A stretch of DNA of 64,000 nucleotides, from positions 37,280,000 to 37,343,999 of the forward strand of contig NC_044916.1 of the NCBI RefSeq assembly GCF_003576645.1, read 5' to 3'. The stretch is from Ipomoea triloba (lineage: Eukaryota > Streptophyta > Magnoliopsida > Solanales > Convolvulaceae). Shown in pieces: positions 46,058 to 58,973 of this stretch; position 1 is the first letter of the stretch, and the number at the start of each line of letters is the position of its first letter. The notes beneath the pieces were generated by a model. It had not been told where the DNA came from. It saw only the letters and a program-made list of their open reading frames with translations, and searched no databases. The position numbers and the translations under genes are program-made.

Positions 46058-49034
46058 ATGAGGCTCGACTTCTTACAAAAGAGAAGTATGCGCAGCATAA
46101 TAAACAAAATTTTGATAATAATTTTTCTTCGTGTATTTTTGTAGTCTTTTTTTTTTTTTTAAATATATATACCCTTTTAGGTTTCCAAAAACAAGAATGT
46201 ACTTGAGCTAAATTCTAACTTTATGTTATAAATTAATTTTGAACTTATACATTTTCTTTTAGTATGTTGACCTATGATGGAGAAGTGTGTCCACATTTTT
46301 AGTTGGATTATAGTTGGAACAAAAAATAAATTATTTAGTATGTCTAACTATGGGAATTGTATCCTCATTATTATAGTTGGTCAAATTGATTATAAATGTG
46401 TATATCATTAATTCTGCTCAAGATTAATTTAATAGCAAGAGTGATCAATAAGTGGGAGTGACAGACGTGTCAACTCTGACCTCTTTAGCCATTAGAGATA
46501 GTGTTGAAGCTAAGTAACAAATTATAGAATATAGGTAAGAGATCCTTACTTAAGGCATGTTTTTAATAAAGATTTTAGGAACCATATATACATTTTGCTT
46601 TTTATTGCAATTTTGGATGATTTTTTTAGTTGTGGACATATATTTTATTTGGAAAAGCATCCACTAGGGGACCAAGAATAAATGTTGGGTTTGTTCATAC
46701 AGAACCTAATTAGTTAGGGAATTAATTAAAATGCATGTGATCATAGTCGATATTACTCTTTGGAGTAGATGACATAGTGCAATTGGTATTGAGTCAAAGG
46801 ATGTCGTATGTAACAAAAATTGATAAATAAAGTCGGGAGTGTCGAACCCATATATATGCAACAACGTAATGCTTCTTTGAAAAAATTGTCTCGAATGTGA
46901 CTCAACGTGTTCTCAATTGAATTAGTTTGATCCCGCTATTACAAATACGAAAATACCATTTTTTGCACTATATTCACTCAACCTGTTGAAGCATAAAGAG
47001 TCAGTACCGCATCCACTAACGCTCAAGGTACATACCATCCCGCTATTAATTCAATCTCATGACCTCCTATATAGGAGGGTCACTACATACCATCTGAGCA
47101 CAAGGTACTTGACAAATGATGAATATATTTAATTTGCCCTATGATGTGAGGTGCTCTTTGGAAAGTATGGCACTAATGATGATATTTTGAGAGAGTGGGG
47201 ATACGAGAAGGGGAAGGTGGCAAGCCGCCATCACTAGATCATACCACGCACGGGGAATGCCGGTGGTGCAGTGGGTACACCGTGCACGCCGTCCGGCCTC
47301 ACTACCCCATCACTCCACCACCAGCCTTACTCGTGTTAATTAATATTTATTTGCTTAATTATTATTTTCCCGTGACGATGAAACTATAGCCATTACATGT
47401 AAATGTACATTAGTAAAATTTCATTTATGTAATAGTTCGCAAATTATATATGAGAAGTACAAAAATTATGTTATTCCCACTCTACCACCATTTTAAATTT
47501 TTTTTTAGTAATGTTCTGCATATTCTTTTTGATATTCTATTATTTCTTTAAAAATATTATAATTTTGTACGTAAAAATATTGTATTTTAAAAATTAAAAT
47601 GGTAGACGCCCAACCATTAAACAAATTATAAAAAAAAAACACATAAATGCGTTCCCTCACTTTGTATTTAAAAGTATAGTATGATATGACATAACATATA
47701 CTATGTCATAAGACATATTAATTAGATGTGTTTTATGATTAAGGGATGTAATCAAGTGTTTCCACTAAAACTTCCCACTCCCGTTTCTGTGCGATTTCAT
47801 ATCTTTTGCTTTATCAGACATTCCCCACCCTCCTCTCAATTCAACCTCCATCATCATCATTCTCAAAATTTCACCTTAAAAAAAGAATGGTAAAGTGGCT
47901 GAAACATGACTCTCGTAATCAAATGCCATAAGTTTAATGTTTTACAACATTCTCAATCAGTTAATCTGCACATATTTTAATTTACATTGTAAGTTATTAC
48001 ATAAAAGTAATATTTACTTAATACATACATTTGGATAGCCGCATAGAATATATAATATAGTTTATATCATGCAATTGAAATATTTCTCTTTTTAACAAAA
48101 ACAAAAAAAACAAAAAGAAAAAAAAGAAGAAGAAAAGAAAATAGAGTAATGCTTGCCATTAGGAGAGAATATAGTACTCATATGGGAGAAAAGAATATAG
48201 CACTCATTACATTACACGACGCTATAATTAAAAACACTTTTTATCCTTAAAAAGGAGGCTCGGCCGTTTCTGTCATCCATACTAGGTAAGACATTTATTA
48301 TTTGAGTTAATATCATTTGAGCTTTTTCGAATATAATGGTTTAGTGTATTTAATCTTAAACTTTTAAATTATTATTATTCGTGGTCAAATTTTAACCATG
48401 ATCCTTACAGGAAGACTACAACTAGTTAAAATTTTAAAGTTGAAGGACCATGAATAATTAACTTAGATTATAAATGGTAATACTTTGAACGTCAAAAGAT
48501 CACAGGGTGATCAATTTCAATGTTTAGAACTAAACATGGCAAAATTATTATCTTGAAGGACTAGATATAGCGTTAACTATTTATTATTTTAAAACTTTAT
48601 TTTTCAAGTTGAAATATAAATTATTGGCATTAAAGAAACAAAAGAAAAAGCATTTTACGTTTTGTTGAGTAAGTTACATGAAAGGTCCATGTGTTTTTCC
48701 TACTAAATAAATACATAAAATGAAATAAAAACCCACCATAAGAACAGCGAGAGGTCCTAGTATTAATTAATTCTCTTTTTTTGTCCCACATCAATTAATG
48801 CTGCAATTATTTCTTTTAACCTATTATACTTGCTTCCCAATAGCCAATACTCCAATAATTAACTTGGTTTTCATTGAATTTTATCCTTCTTTTTTTTTTT
48901 GGTGCCAGTGAGTTGTTGACTGCCAAAATAATGTACAATAATAATGTTATGTACTTGGATGACCTATTTGAACCTTATTCTAAAATATAATTTTATACGT
49001 GTTAATATTACATGAAATGGCTTTAAATCAATTA
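45800..49034. other. WAT1 upstream flank and AT-rich intergenic DNA
   Basis: The minus-strand WAT1 promoter lies here: a TATATATA stretch near 45962-45970, followed by CT-rich leader. A 42-base A run occupies about 46012-46055. A degenerate reverse copy of SINE family A is at about 46975-47045. The remainder is AT-rich without coding content. Confidence 0.5.
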
Positions 49035-49043
49035 TAAAATATA

Positions 49044-50281
49044 GGGAAAAGTGTTAAATTGGTCCCCTAAGTTGATCGGATAGTGCAATTGGGCCCCCTA
49101 ACTAAAAAAAGCTCAATTCAGATCCCTTAAACCTGTAAAATTGTTCAATTAAGTCCAAAATGACTTGCTTAACAGGTTAAGTCTTCGCATAGTTGACACG
49201 TGTCTTTTTAAAATATTTTTAATTTTTGTTTTTTTTTTTTATAAATGTTATTTATTTATTTATTAAAATATATTTTATATAAAAAAAAACAAAAACAAAA
49301 ATAAAATAAAAAAAATAAAAAAATAAAAAACATAGCCACTGGCGAGACCTCATCTGCCGACGTTCTTCTCCAGCCTACAGTGAGCAGCGAAACATCGATC
49401 TATGGTGGACGGGGTGGCTAGGACGAACTTGAACAACAGAACCGGTGACCTCTTCTCTCACCGACATTAATGGCCAGTTCTGGCGGACAGCAACGATGGA
49501 TGGATCGAATCCCCGGCGAGCTTTCTCCAGCGTAGATGGCGACTGGTTCTCCGACCAACAGCAGCTCCTACCGGCGTAGAGGATCTTTTATTAACTATCT
49601 GCATTGCAGTGCTTCTTGGCTTCATAATATCGATTTCTCAGTTCTGGTTTAGTGGATTCTTGAATTATCATCAACAGGTTATTTGTTCTGCTTTAGTGGA
49701 CCTAAGTATTTGGTAACATTCACAGTTGGTTATAACCAGAAAGACAACATTGATGCTGCTGTAAAAAAGGTGGCGTCTTTTATTCGTTTCTCTGCAACTC
49801 CATGTCCTTGCTTCTCGTGGTATGTATTTGATCTCTCTGGCCATTAACGCCGGCGAGAGAAGAGGTCACCAGATCTGTTGTTCAAGTTCGTCCTAGCCAC
49901 CCCGTCCACCATAGATCGATGTTTCGCTGCTCACTGTACGCGGGACTGCGGGAGAAGAACGTCGGCAGAGGAGGTCTCGACGGTGGCTATGTTTTTTTTC
50001 TTTTTTTTTTTGTTTATTTATTTATTTTTTATTTTATTTATTTTTTATATAATATATTTTTAATAAATAAATAAATAAAATTTATAAATAAAAAAACAAA
50101 AATTAAAAATATTTTAAAAAGACACGTGTCAACCATTTGAAGACTTAACCTGTTAAACAAGTCACTTTGGACTTAATTGAACAATTTTACAGGTTTAAGG
50201 GATCTGAATGGAGCTTTTTTCAGTTATGGGGCCCAATTGCACTATTCGATCGACTTAGGGGGCCAATTTGACACTTTTCCC
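49044..50281. mobile_element. Pack-MULE-like foldback element with a captured gene fragment
   Basis: 1238 bases with very long inverted arms (about 49044-49480 and 49836-50281); both ends read GGGAAAAGTGT(T/C)AAATTGG inward. A perfect 9-base duplication TAAAATATA flanks it (49035-49043, 50282-50290). The outer parts of the arms are AT-rich and the inner parts GC-rich, e.g. GGTGGACGGGGTGGCTAGGACG. In the single-copy centre, 49590-49640 reads LTICIAVLLGFIISISQ and 49698-49769 reads PKYLVTFTVGYNQKDN followed by IDAAVKK. The latter matches, from memory, a conserved start of the DUF707 domain of plant proteins; TTCTGCTTTAG before it looks like a retained intron end. No transposase. Confidence 0.8.
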
Positions 50282-52150
50282 TAAAATATATATTGGTGTT
50301 TATTTCTATTGACTCGACAAATAGCTCAAATTCAATAACATTTGGAACAAAATAAGCTTGAACCAAACATGTGTGGACATAGTAGGAATCTCAGCAATGG
50401 AATATTAGAGAGCCTGACATAGACATATTAGATGTACTGTTTTACCCTTTCAGATTTTACTCGTGACCTTGTTTATTGCCTGCGGGCTTAGGCGAAGCAG
50501 GTCAAAAAAGTCTGCTCCTTTATGGGCTGCTATTTTTCAAAACTCACCCTACCTAAGTAGGGGCAGGACGGGTCGTTCTTGCGGGCAAAGTTCGTTTTGA
50601 CGGCTATAGTTTTAACTGCTAACGAGGAGCTGACAATGATACCATTAAGTTAGAGAACGTTTGTAAAATTTGAATTCTGGTTTCACTCAATATAATAAAC
50701 CGTAAAAGAGTGATGAAAATAAACCTAAATCTAGACTAAAGGTAGAATTGAAGGTAGGGCTAAGTGGGAGATGAGTGGAAGAGGCGGGCAGTATGATCAG
50801 ACCGGTCGGAGACCACCTGACTAAGAACCAACAGACCAATGCAAGTTGGAAGTGAGAAAAATGCAGTCATTACTCTCTCTGCTCCGAACCTTTCATTCTC
50901 TTTGAATTGGGGTCACAATAGATATTCCATCTCAAAGTATGGGTGACAGCTTTACCAATTTTGGATTCGGTGTTGCACGACACAATCTTCTTGGCATGCC
51001 ATTTGTGCCTCTTCACCCTTCTCCACTGACTCCATCAGCTTTGACTTTGGACCCAAAAGGCCATTACTAACATTAACAATTATGGATTGCAATCAATAAT
51101 GTTCTGTTGATTTGCCTATTCACACATTATTACACTAATTACAATCCCTATTCAAACAACTATATATTTGGACTCATTAAGCTCAGGTCAAAGGATAGAT
51201 ATTATATAGATTCCGAATGATTACAAAAGAATGAATTTCAATCAACTATAATTCTAAATAAAGTTTATTTTATTTCAAAATTATATTTACCACCGTTCAA
51301 ACTAATTTTCTGTTTGGTAGAACTTATAACTTATTTTAAGTTACAAATAAACTATAAACTCTGTTTGGTAAAACATGAGAATTTTAAAATAATTTATTTT
51401 GAAATGTTATCCCAAGTACCGTTTCAAAATAAGCTCATGTTTTTTTTTAAACTTTTTTTTATCTTTATTAATTTACAAAATGACAAATCTACCCTTCATT
51501 AATCAAAATCATAATATCTTAGTTTATTATTTTATATATTTTTACACTTATCAGCTAATAACTTTTCAACTTTCAACTTTCATTTTTTTTCTTCCCCCTT
51601 CGAGGTGGCCTGACAAAATTCTTCAAAAAAATTAAGCACACTTGATGAGGATGCTTAAACGTATGAAGTGATTTATTCTCAAAAAAACGTATGAAGTGAT
51701 TTTGTTATGTTTTCGTGAATAATATTACATGTTTGTACGAACAATATTTTTGTTCATTTACAATTTTATTATTATTTAAAAAAAAAAAAAAAAAGGAAAT
51801 GCGACAAGGAATATCCGATCCCTAGGCAAAGAAATGGGTGAAACTTATCCCTTGGAGGAACATGGGAAGAAACCTTTTTCCTTTTCATTTCTTTTTGTTG
51901 TGGTCCTTTTCTTATTTTCCACTGCCTTTTCCCTTGGTTACGAATACAAAAGGAAATAAAGTGGAAAAAAAGCTTAAAACTAACCAACATAAAAAAGAAC
52001 AGCCTACAAAGGTCTACATGTGCAGACACATGACAAACGCCATTCAATTATATACATAGTTGGCCCGAGGTGAAAACACATGACAAATGAATATTGATTT
52101 TCGCAAAATATGAAATAAAAATAACTCACTAAATTATACTCCGTCAACCT

Positions 52151-52306
52151 GCCAATAACCTTGTGGTCTAGTGGCATGAAGTGGTTGGAAGATTATAGGT
52201 TCGAGTTCCAGTTAGGATGGTATTGACTCTTTGTAGTAGATTGAGAAAATAATTACGAACAGATACTACTTTGTAGTACTGCTCAGAAAAAAAGAAAAAA
52301 AAAAAA
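52151..52306 (+). mobile_element. SINE family A copy, full length, with target duplication
   Basis: TTGTGGTCTAGTGGC (A box), GGTTCGAGTTCC (B box), GAACAGATACTACTTTGTA body and an A-rich tail. Flanks ACTCCGTCAACCT (52138-52150) and ACTCCTTCAACCT (52307-52319) are a 13-base duplication with one mismatch. Confidence 0.85.
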
Positions 52307-52818
52307 ACTCCTTCAACCTTGTATATAGTGCATGAACAGAGAAAAAATAACCGAAATTGACGCAATGTAGGTAAAAATAAAGACAAGATGAAGACTAACG
52401 TTGTGCAGTTCTGCAGATTTCGCAGACAAACGCTGTTTGGAACACAATAATATTCGACCCAGGTGAGTTCGACGACTGAAGGTTACCCACCACCACAGAC
52501 AACAAGAGATAACTTTGTTGAAAGGTGAGAGATTCGTGTTCGGAATCTCTCACAGGGCTATCATCATATCAGCTTTGACTCTCACCATAGATGCTTCCTG
52601 ACTCCTGAGTAGACCGGTAGGCCAATAGGCCATGGATTGTACACCAAAATACATGTCTTTCAATTAAATGCAATGAATGCTAGCCATCGTCACGCCAAAC
52701 AAGGTGGCTAACCTTATTATGAATGGGTTCTGTATGTGTTCCCTTCACCAGACCCATCAGCACTCATCTAAGCACACAACAAGGTTCCCCTATTTCTAAT
52801 TATTACTCACATTCTCCT

Positions 52819-53000
52819 ATTTTATCTGTCATGTTTACTATTCCCTAACTTTATGCAGCACACCTTCCATAGCTCGTGGACAAAATGCACTCGTTTATTT
52901 TATCTGTCATGTTTATTATTTAAAGATTTCTCTAAATATAAAAAGCTTTTCCCTAACTTTATGCAGCTTACCTTCCATGGCTAGTGGACAAAATGCACTT
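52819..53000. repeat. Local imperfect direct duplication
   Basis: Copy 1 (52819-52891) and copy 2 (52898-53000) share TTTTATCTGTCATGTTTA, TTCCCTAACTTTATGCAGC and GTGGACAAAATGCACT. Copy 2 has about 30 extra bases in its middle. Confidence 0.8.
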
Positions 53001-55735
53001 AAGACCCACCTTGCTTTACTGCTTTCTTTTAATCCCACCAACCCACTTCCCTGCAGAATTGAGAGCTCAGCTGCAGATATTTCACAAAACAGTGACTAAA
53101 GTAAGCAAGCATATGCATATATCAACAAGTGATAACAATGCTCATGCAGTCCAGCATCGTGCATTCTTTGTGAACTCTCTAAGACATAATTACATTGGCT
53201 AGTGAAAATGAGCAATCAGAATGTCCATTTCAGAGGATAAACCTTACTTCATAATCACTGCACGACAAAATTGACCAGGTCACTATATACATCACATTCT
53301 CCCACTCTCACCTTGTCCCTGAATAATTTGAATGGAATTGATGAATTTTTCAAAATAATTGTCACTATTAAAACTTTCACAATGCTGCCAACAGCTCAGA
53401 GCAAGTACACTAAGATCACATGGCATGCATCAGATATCAAAATTTTAATTTAAATGCTATAGAAAGATGTGATTACTTGAACATTACATAACAATCACGG
53501 AAAATGATATAAGATGAATACTGGCCATCAGCAGAAAAAGTAAACTCAGTCTCATGGTAGTATAATGTTCTGTCAGTAAAATAATTCATATTGAACCTAG
53601 ATTTATATTCGGGCAATAATAAGAACAGTTTTCACAGTACAAAGTATTTGCCTCAAACAGCATTATGGCAATATTCATTTTTATCATACTAGAGAGGATA
53701 TGCAAAAAGGAAGTATACTGCACCATATGCCCTAAGCATATACAGATGTACATAGCATATTCAGCAAACTGTGAATAGATGCATGAAAGAACCAAATAAT
53801 AGACACCGATGCAGTGATCATCTTATCTGAGAAAAGCATGACTTAGAAATATCGCAGATTCCATTCATCTGTAGGGCCATTTCTATCTTTATGAAGACAA
53901 TCTTTATAAAAAAACTATCCTTGTATTTATTTTTAGCTACTTTTGATATCCACATTCACAGGAGTGACAAAGTCTCCATTAACAGTCCCTCCAAAGAGCA
54001 CCAAATGAATTAGAAGGGCCCCATGACAAATGATCTCCCTACCAAAATATAAGATTCAATTGAATCAGTGGGTGACACATTGGTGGCCCTCCCCGCTGAA
54101 TAAGAGCTCATTCCAGATACTTTGTGCTCAACCTCCATTTTTCATCAATAAGTGCATGCCCACCCCCCTCCTTCAGTTTGTTATTTTTTGGTTTTCTTTT
54201 TTTTTTTTTTGAATTTTTAGAGCAGTATATGAGCAACTTATTTATATTATATAATATATACTCCATATTATATATACACACAAACATATTGTCATTTGTC
54301 ATGTGATGAAGATCTGAATATGTTTAGAGAAGAATAGACAAATGTTAAAAGTGAAAACACTACCATATAGTGCATCTGCAATAGGGATCAAGTTACTGCA
54401 AGGACCAGGCATCTCAAAAATAAGAAACAAACAGAAACCATCTTCTCTATATCTTTTAATTTTTGCAAACAAGCAACCAAGCATTTGTATCAAAAGTTCA
54501 CAAAAAAAGTCATATAATATCCTTTTCTACATTAAAGAATAAATATCAATTGGGCCTCTAGAAAAGTATTTTCTGTGTCCTATGTGACACAACCTTTCTC
54601 TTCTATTCTGAAATCATTTATAGAAGAATTATTAGGCGAATACATCCTCGCAACTGTAGTTGTCAATTTGCTTTCATAATTTTATCATCTTAGATTAGAA
54701 GTTAATGCAGCATGCTAATCCACAAATATTCTGACATTATTTCCAAAGAATCCCAGCAAAAGTGTATAAATAAGAATTAATGATAACAAGACAAAATCAA
54801 TCCACGGAATCAATATCTTTGATTGACATGAATGCTGCACTAACATGGAAATGCGCATATTGGAATTATTCAAGAAAAACACTGCTGCATTATAATGAAT
54901 TTCAAGAACATCAAGCTTCATGTGAGTTCATTGAACAGATGCCTATCAATTAAATTATATCCAACATCTGAGAAATGCACACACCATGCAAACTTTAAAA
55001 ATCTACTTCAACACATTTGCACTAATGCAGCTTGCCTAGCATAAAAACACATGACATATATGCTCCCTCCTAAATAAGCCCCTCTAATTGAATGCTAGAG
55101 CTGAGGTAGCACAAATTCTTATTACATAATAAATCTCAAAGTTCAAGAATTGCAACCTGTTGTTGGAAAGCACAAAGGAGATAAGCACTTAACATCCACC
55201 TCTAAAGTGTAAGTTTAATAAATCACAAGGTCCACATTTAGATTAACTCAAAATGTTATTTACAGAAATTGCAACATATTTTAGGCAATTACTTAAAGTT
55301 ATAACACTTGGAACGATACTCACATTCAGCAGCATCTGAAGTTGGTAAATGACCAAGTTCTGTCACAACTCACTAGGCCATTTCAAAAAGCAGAAACTGA
55401 ACTGATGCATACCCTTAAAGAGAACACACAAAGCACACAAAACTGAAAATCTACTTCATAATAAAGAATGGTGCATGCGCAGAAAAGATTGGCATTCCAG
55501 CGGGGGAGCTCCAAACAATTAGTATGTATCCATTATAAAGAACAATAGTACAATACTAATATTCCCAATACACTTGTTAGCATTGTTAACCCAGTCCCAG
55601 ACATCAGTGTTAAATAAAAAGTAAAATGGGCCACATTTTACATTTTGGTCATTCAAATGCTCTGGAAGAAGAAGTAAAATGGGCCATGGTTTGATAAAAC
55701 ACATATTTGCAATGATGGAAATGCATTATTACTAA

Positions 55736-56030
55736 CAACCCTAGAGGGCCTTTACATAGGCCTAACATATATGACTATACAGAATCAATACCAGACAAAA
55801 CTGTTTGATAGAGCGCCTATTTGAATTGTCATAAAGCATTATTACAGATTTACAGTCAACAGTAGACAGCCTTTATGTAGGCCTTGGATATATGAGTACA
55901 CGTGAACAAAAATACCAAACATAACTGTTTGTTAGAAGATATACTTGCATTTATGAAGCAGCATATTTGCAGTCAACCTAGAGAGCCAAATTGACCTCAC
56001 GTGACTTTATGGAAGCAATACCAAACATAA
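55736..56030. repeat. Degenerate tandem repeat, unit about 120 bases
   Basis: Three diverged units start with CAACC(C)TAGAG or CAACAGTAGA at about 55736, 55857 and 55974. Shared blocks are CCTTTA(C/T)(A/G)TAGGCCT, ATATATGA, CAATACCA(G/A)ACA and CAAAACTGTTTG-like sequence. The third unit is partial. Confidence 0.6.
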
Positions 56031-56945
56031 TAAAGAATCTTCTTGGTCTATAACAATGAAACTTTTCTGATCAAATATAAGGTGAGTGCCTAATTACTTG
56101 ATACAAAGAAATAATATAGTAACGTCATTAAATTTCCATTTCAAAAGAGTAGGCACTGTTTGTTATGGCAGAAAATAAGCCCAAAGCCCAAGGGAAATTA
56201 AGAGGAGTAGGGACTGCTTCATAGATTAAATACTCCCTTCCATGCAAACTAAATGCCCACATTTCATTTGTGTACCATCACAAAAGATTGTCCCACTCCT
56301 AAAAAGATAGTTATAATCTGTTTATACATCTGTATTTTGCAAAAGGTAGCAAATGTCACAAATTCCAACCATCCAATAATACCAAGAACTCGTATCTTTA
56401 GTTTCTAGCCCAATTGTAGTAAATTAGCATGTATTTTCAACTTAACCTAATAAGCCATTTCAAATCAACTTTACCCCTTACCAAGTTACCAGTTATACCA
56501 AGAGAAAGAGAAGATCCAATTTATCTCAAAATGCTTAAGACTCAATTATTCTATACTACATTTGAACATAATAAACCACCAAAAATTACAGGGTTATAGT
56601 GATAAAACATTTTTGAAAGACAAGCGTAGTTGAAAAACAAATGTAGAATTAAATACACACATTTATACAATCTATAATAAATACAGAATTACGACAGGAT
56701 TTTTAAAAAATGGAAACAAGAGAATATGAATCTATAAGGTAAAGCTGAGAATGAATTATAGTGTATGTCATTATATGGGCACATTCGTGGTCCTCTACCT
56801 CTTTTCCAAGATAAACAACAATATCCACCAGTGCAATACAATTGACTTTTGAAAAACTAAAGTATACCTCTGATCATTTGGAACTCATGATTAACGACTC
56901 ATTCTTGCTTCGCAAGTCTAATATACAGTCAGAGAAAGAAGGCTA

Positions 56946-58973
56946 TTATTCAGCACCTGCATCCTCTGCAGATTTCTTGTACTCAGGCTTTAGCTCGTAA
57001 GTACCTTGGTTTGCTCCCCTCTTATTGTATACACACAGCTCATTTAGTATCTCCTTCAGAAATTGCTGTGTGCCAATTAAAAAACCAATTAGCCAGTGTT
57101 GTTTCTTGATACAGTCAAACAACACTAAAAGGAAACATAATCTCTCTTTGTCCAACCCACCAACCATCCCTTCCCCCTATTCAAGCATTCAGTTCTTTCC
57201 GGGGTTGTATTATGAGCTCCAAAAAAAGAAATAGAGAGTAAATTTTACACTCAAACAAAGCAATTACTCATAGCAACCGGCAAGTAATAAACCATTTGGA
57301 TTGCAACTGAGATTATAACACATCTCAACAAGACAACAGGCAGTTTAGTATTTGGCTATATGATCACAAAATAGGAAGCTGTCAACTGGAAAGAAAACAT
57401 ACTGCAGGTTGATCTGTCTCTAGGACTAGATTCTTCAAGGTCCAATTAGGTTGTCTTTCAAAAAGTTTAAACATGATATCTTCCAGTTCACCACGGTCCC
57501 TCCTAGTTCTTTTGACCTCAGGAGCCTTAACTGGAGCTGCTTTCTTCTTCTCCTGCAGAGAAAGATTTAAATTAAAGAGGCCATACATTATCCTAATTAC
57601 ACAAGCTTACATGTACTGGAAGGAGATCATGGAGCACAGCCACATAGGTCGTTTCTTGTGGACACAGACAAAATGCATATTTCTCCACCATATTCAAACA
57701 TTCTTTGGTTACACAGGTTCATAGATAGCAATAGTAAGCATTCTATGTATAAAAAGACTCATAGGAAACCATATTAAACACTATTTTGAGACAATTTTTT
57801 AATGATGATTCCAGAATTGAAAATTACGACAGGGTTTACTCGCGAAGTCATGAAACAACACAAGTTGGAAATCAAAGTCAACATAGTATTTTCCAGATGT
57901 GTTAAGTGGTCCAACCCCAACTGCAAAAATTTAACAATATTCAGGTAACATCTAGAATGAAATTCTAAGTACCTTAGAACTGGATGCAATCATTCCAAAC
58001 ATTCCAGGCATGGGCCTCATGTTTACTCCACGATCATTATCAATGACCTAGTTGAAACCAAATCAAATGCAAAAAAGACTATGAGACACTTGCTGAAGCC
58101 ACAAATGTAAGAGAAAATTACTGAAATAGGACATGATCTACTCTACCTGAATTTGCCTGTTCTTGACCATTGATTTGTTGGTTCTTTCACGACACAGCTT
58201 TCTGTACTCTTCCATATTCGGATTGTCTGGCTTCATGTCAAATTTAAACTCAACTTTTCCTTCCGCGGCAACCTTTGCTGCAAAAGAGCATAACACAACA
58301 TTCAACTAATTATGATTACCAGCTTAAAATAAAAACCATCCATACCTAGTTAAAGAAACTAATGAACCACACTCCTCACCTTGACTTGACTCTGAGAATA
58401 TACACATTGGGACGAAGTCATTTGACTTGTTCAAGCAGTAACGTTTTGGTGCGTTCCCACCTTCATTGCCAATCATTTCCATTGTGAACTGATAATAAAT
58501 ACACAAAGCAATGAAGTAAATTAACACAGCTTCTCACCCCAATAAATATATGGAGAAGCAAAGAACTACTCAAATTTACAACTAAAACAATTTCTCAGCA
58601 CACAACACAGTATCTCAAATAAATAAAAACAATAACTGAAAATTGCAGAGTTAGAACAGTCAAATCCTCAGAGATTACCTGTCGAATGCTAGTATTAAGC
58701 CGTAGATATATGCAAGTATTAAAGAGAGATTGAGATCATTACTTCGGGAGGTTGATCAACGGGAGGATCATCGGGAGCGTCGGGATTCTTCTTAGGAATA
58801 AGATCGAGAGAAACGACAACTTTAGCTACCGGCGGCGTGTCTGATGAGGAGGCGGTGGCCTGAGACTGCCATGATTTGGAGACGAGTAGAGGACACTTCA
58901 TAAGCCACACCAATCTCTCGGCCTTGACCGTGTCCACGGCTGTGGTGGCGCTGTTACCATGATCGTCTTCCAT
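56946..58973 (-). CDS. Transcription initiation factor IIF, beta subunit (RAP30)
   Basis: Six exons, complement of 58743-58973, 58380-58488, 58147-58277, 57973-58047, 57403-57552 and 56946-57065, give 271 residues, near the family length. TFIIF escorts RNA polymerase II to the promoter. The N-terminal dimerisation part has KAERLVWLMKCPLLVSKSW (from about 17); the middle KVEFKFDMKPDN and YRKLCRERTNKSMVKNRQIQ; the C-terminal winged-helix DNA-binding domain starts KRTRRDRGELEDIMFKLFE and continues QPNWTLKNLVLETDQP, QFLKEILNELC, and YELKPEYK. All introns are GT-AG and the model closes in frame. The Arabidopsis TFIIF beta gene also neighbours WAT1. The ATG at 58973 begins MEDDHGN and is the first in frame. 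Confidence 0.94.

Larger units (their letters stand above)
50291..56945. other. 6.6-kb gene-free interval downstream of TFIIF beta
   Basis: No family-level coding content on either strand. It contains a SINE at 52151, a local duplication at 52819-53000, degenerate tandem repeats at 55736-56030 and homopolymers. Positions 53000-56900 are unusually free of recognisable transposons and of moderate AT content, but have only short frames; a non-coding transcript or long 3' region cannot be excluded. Confidence 0.5.

Noticed and set aside
47195..47389. 64-codon frame in the WAT1 upstream interval
   Set aside because: No homology recognised, short and isolated; more likely repeat-derived.
49878..50063. 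Frame in the right arm of the Pack-MULE-like element
   Set aside because: Its mirror lies in the left arm and it ends in a T-rich low-complexity run; part of the transposon arm.
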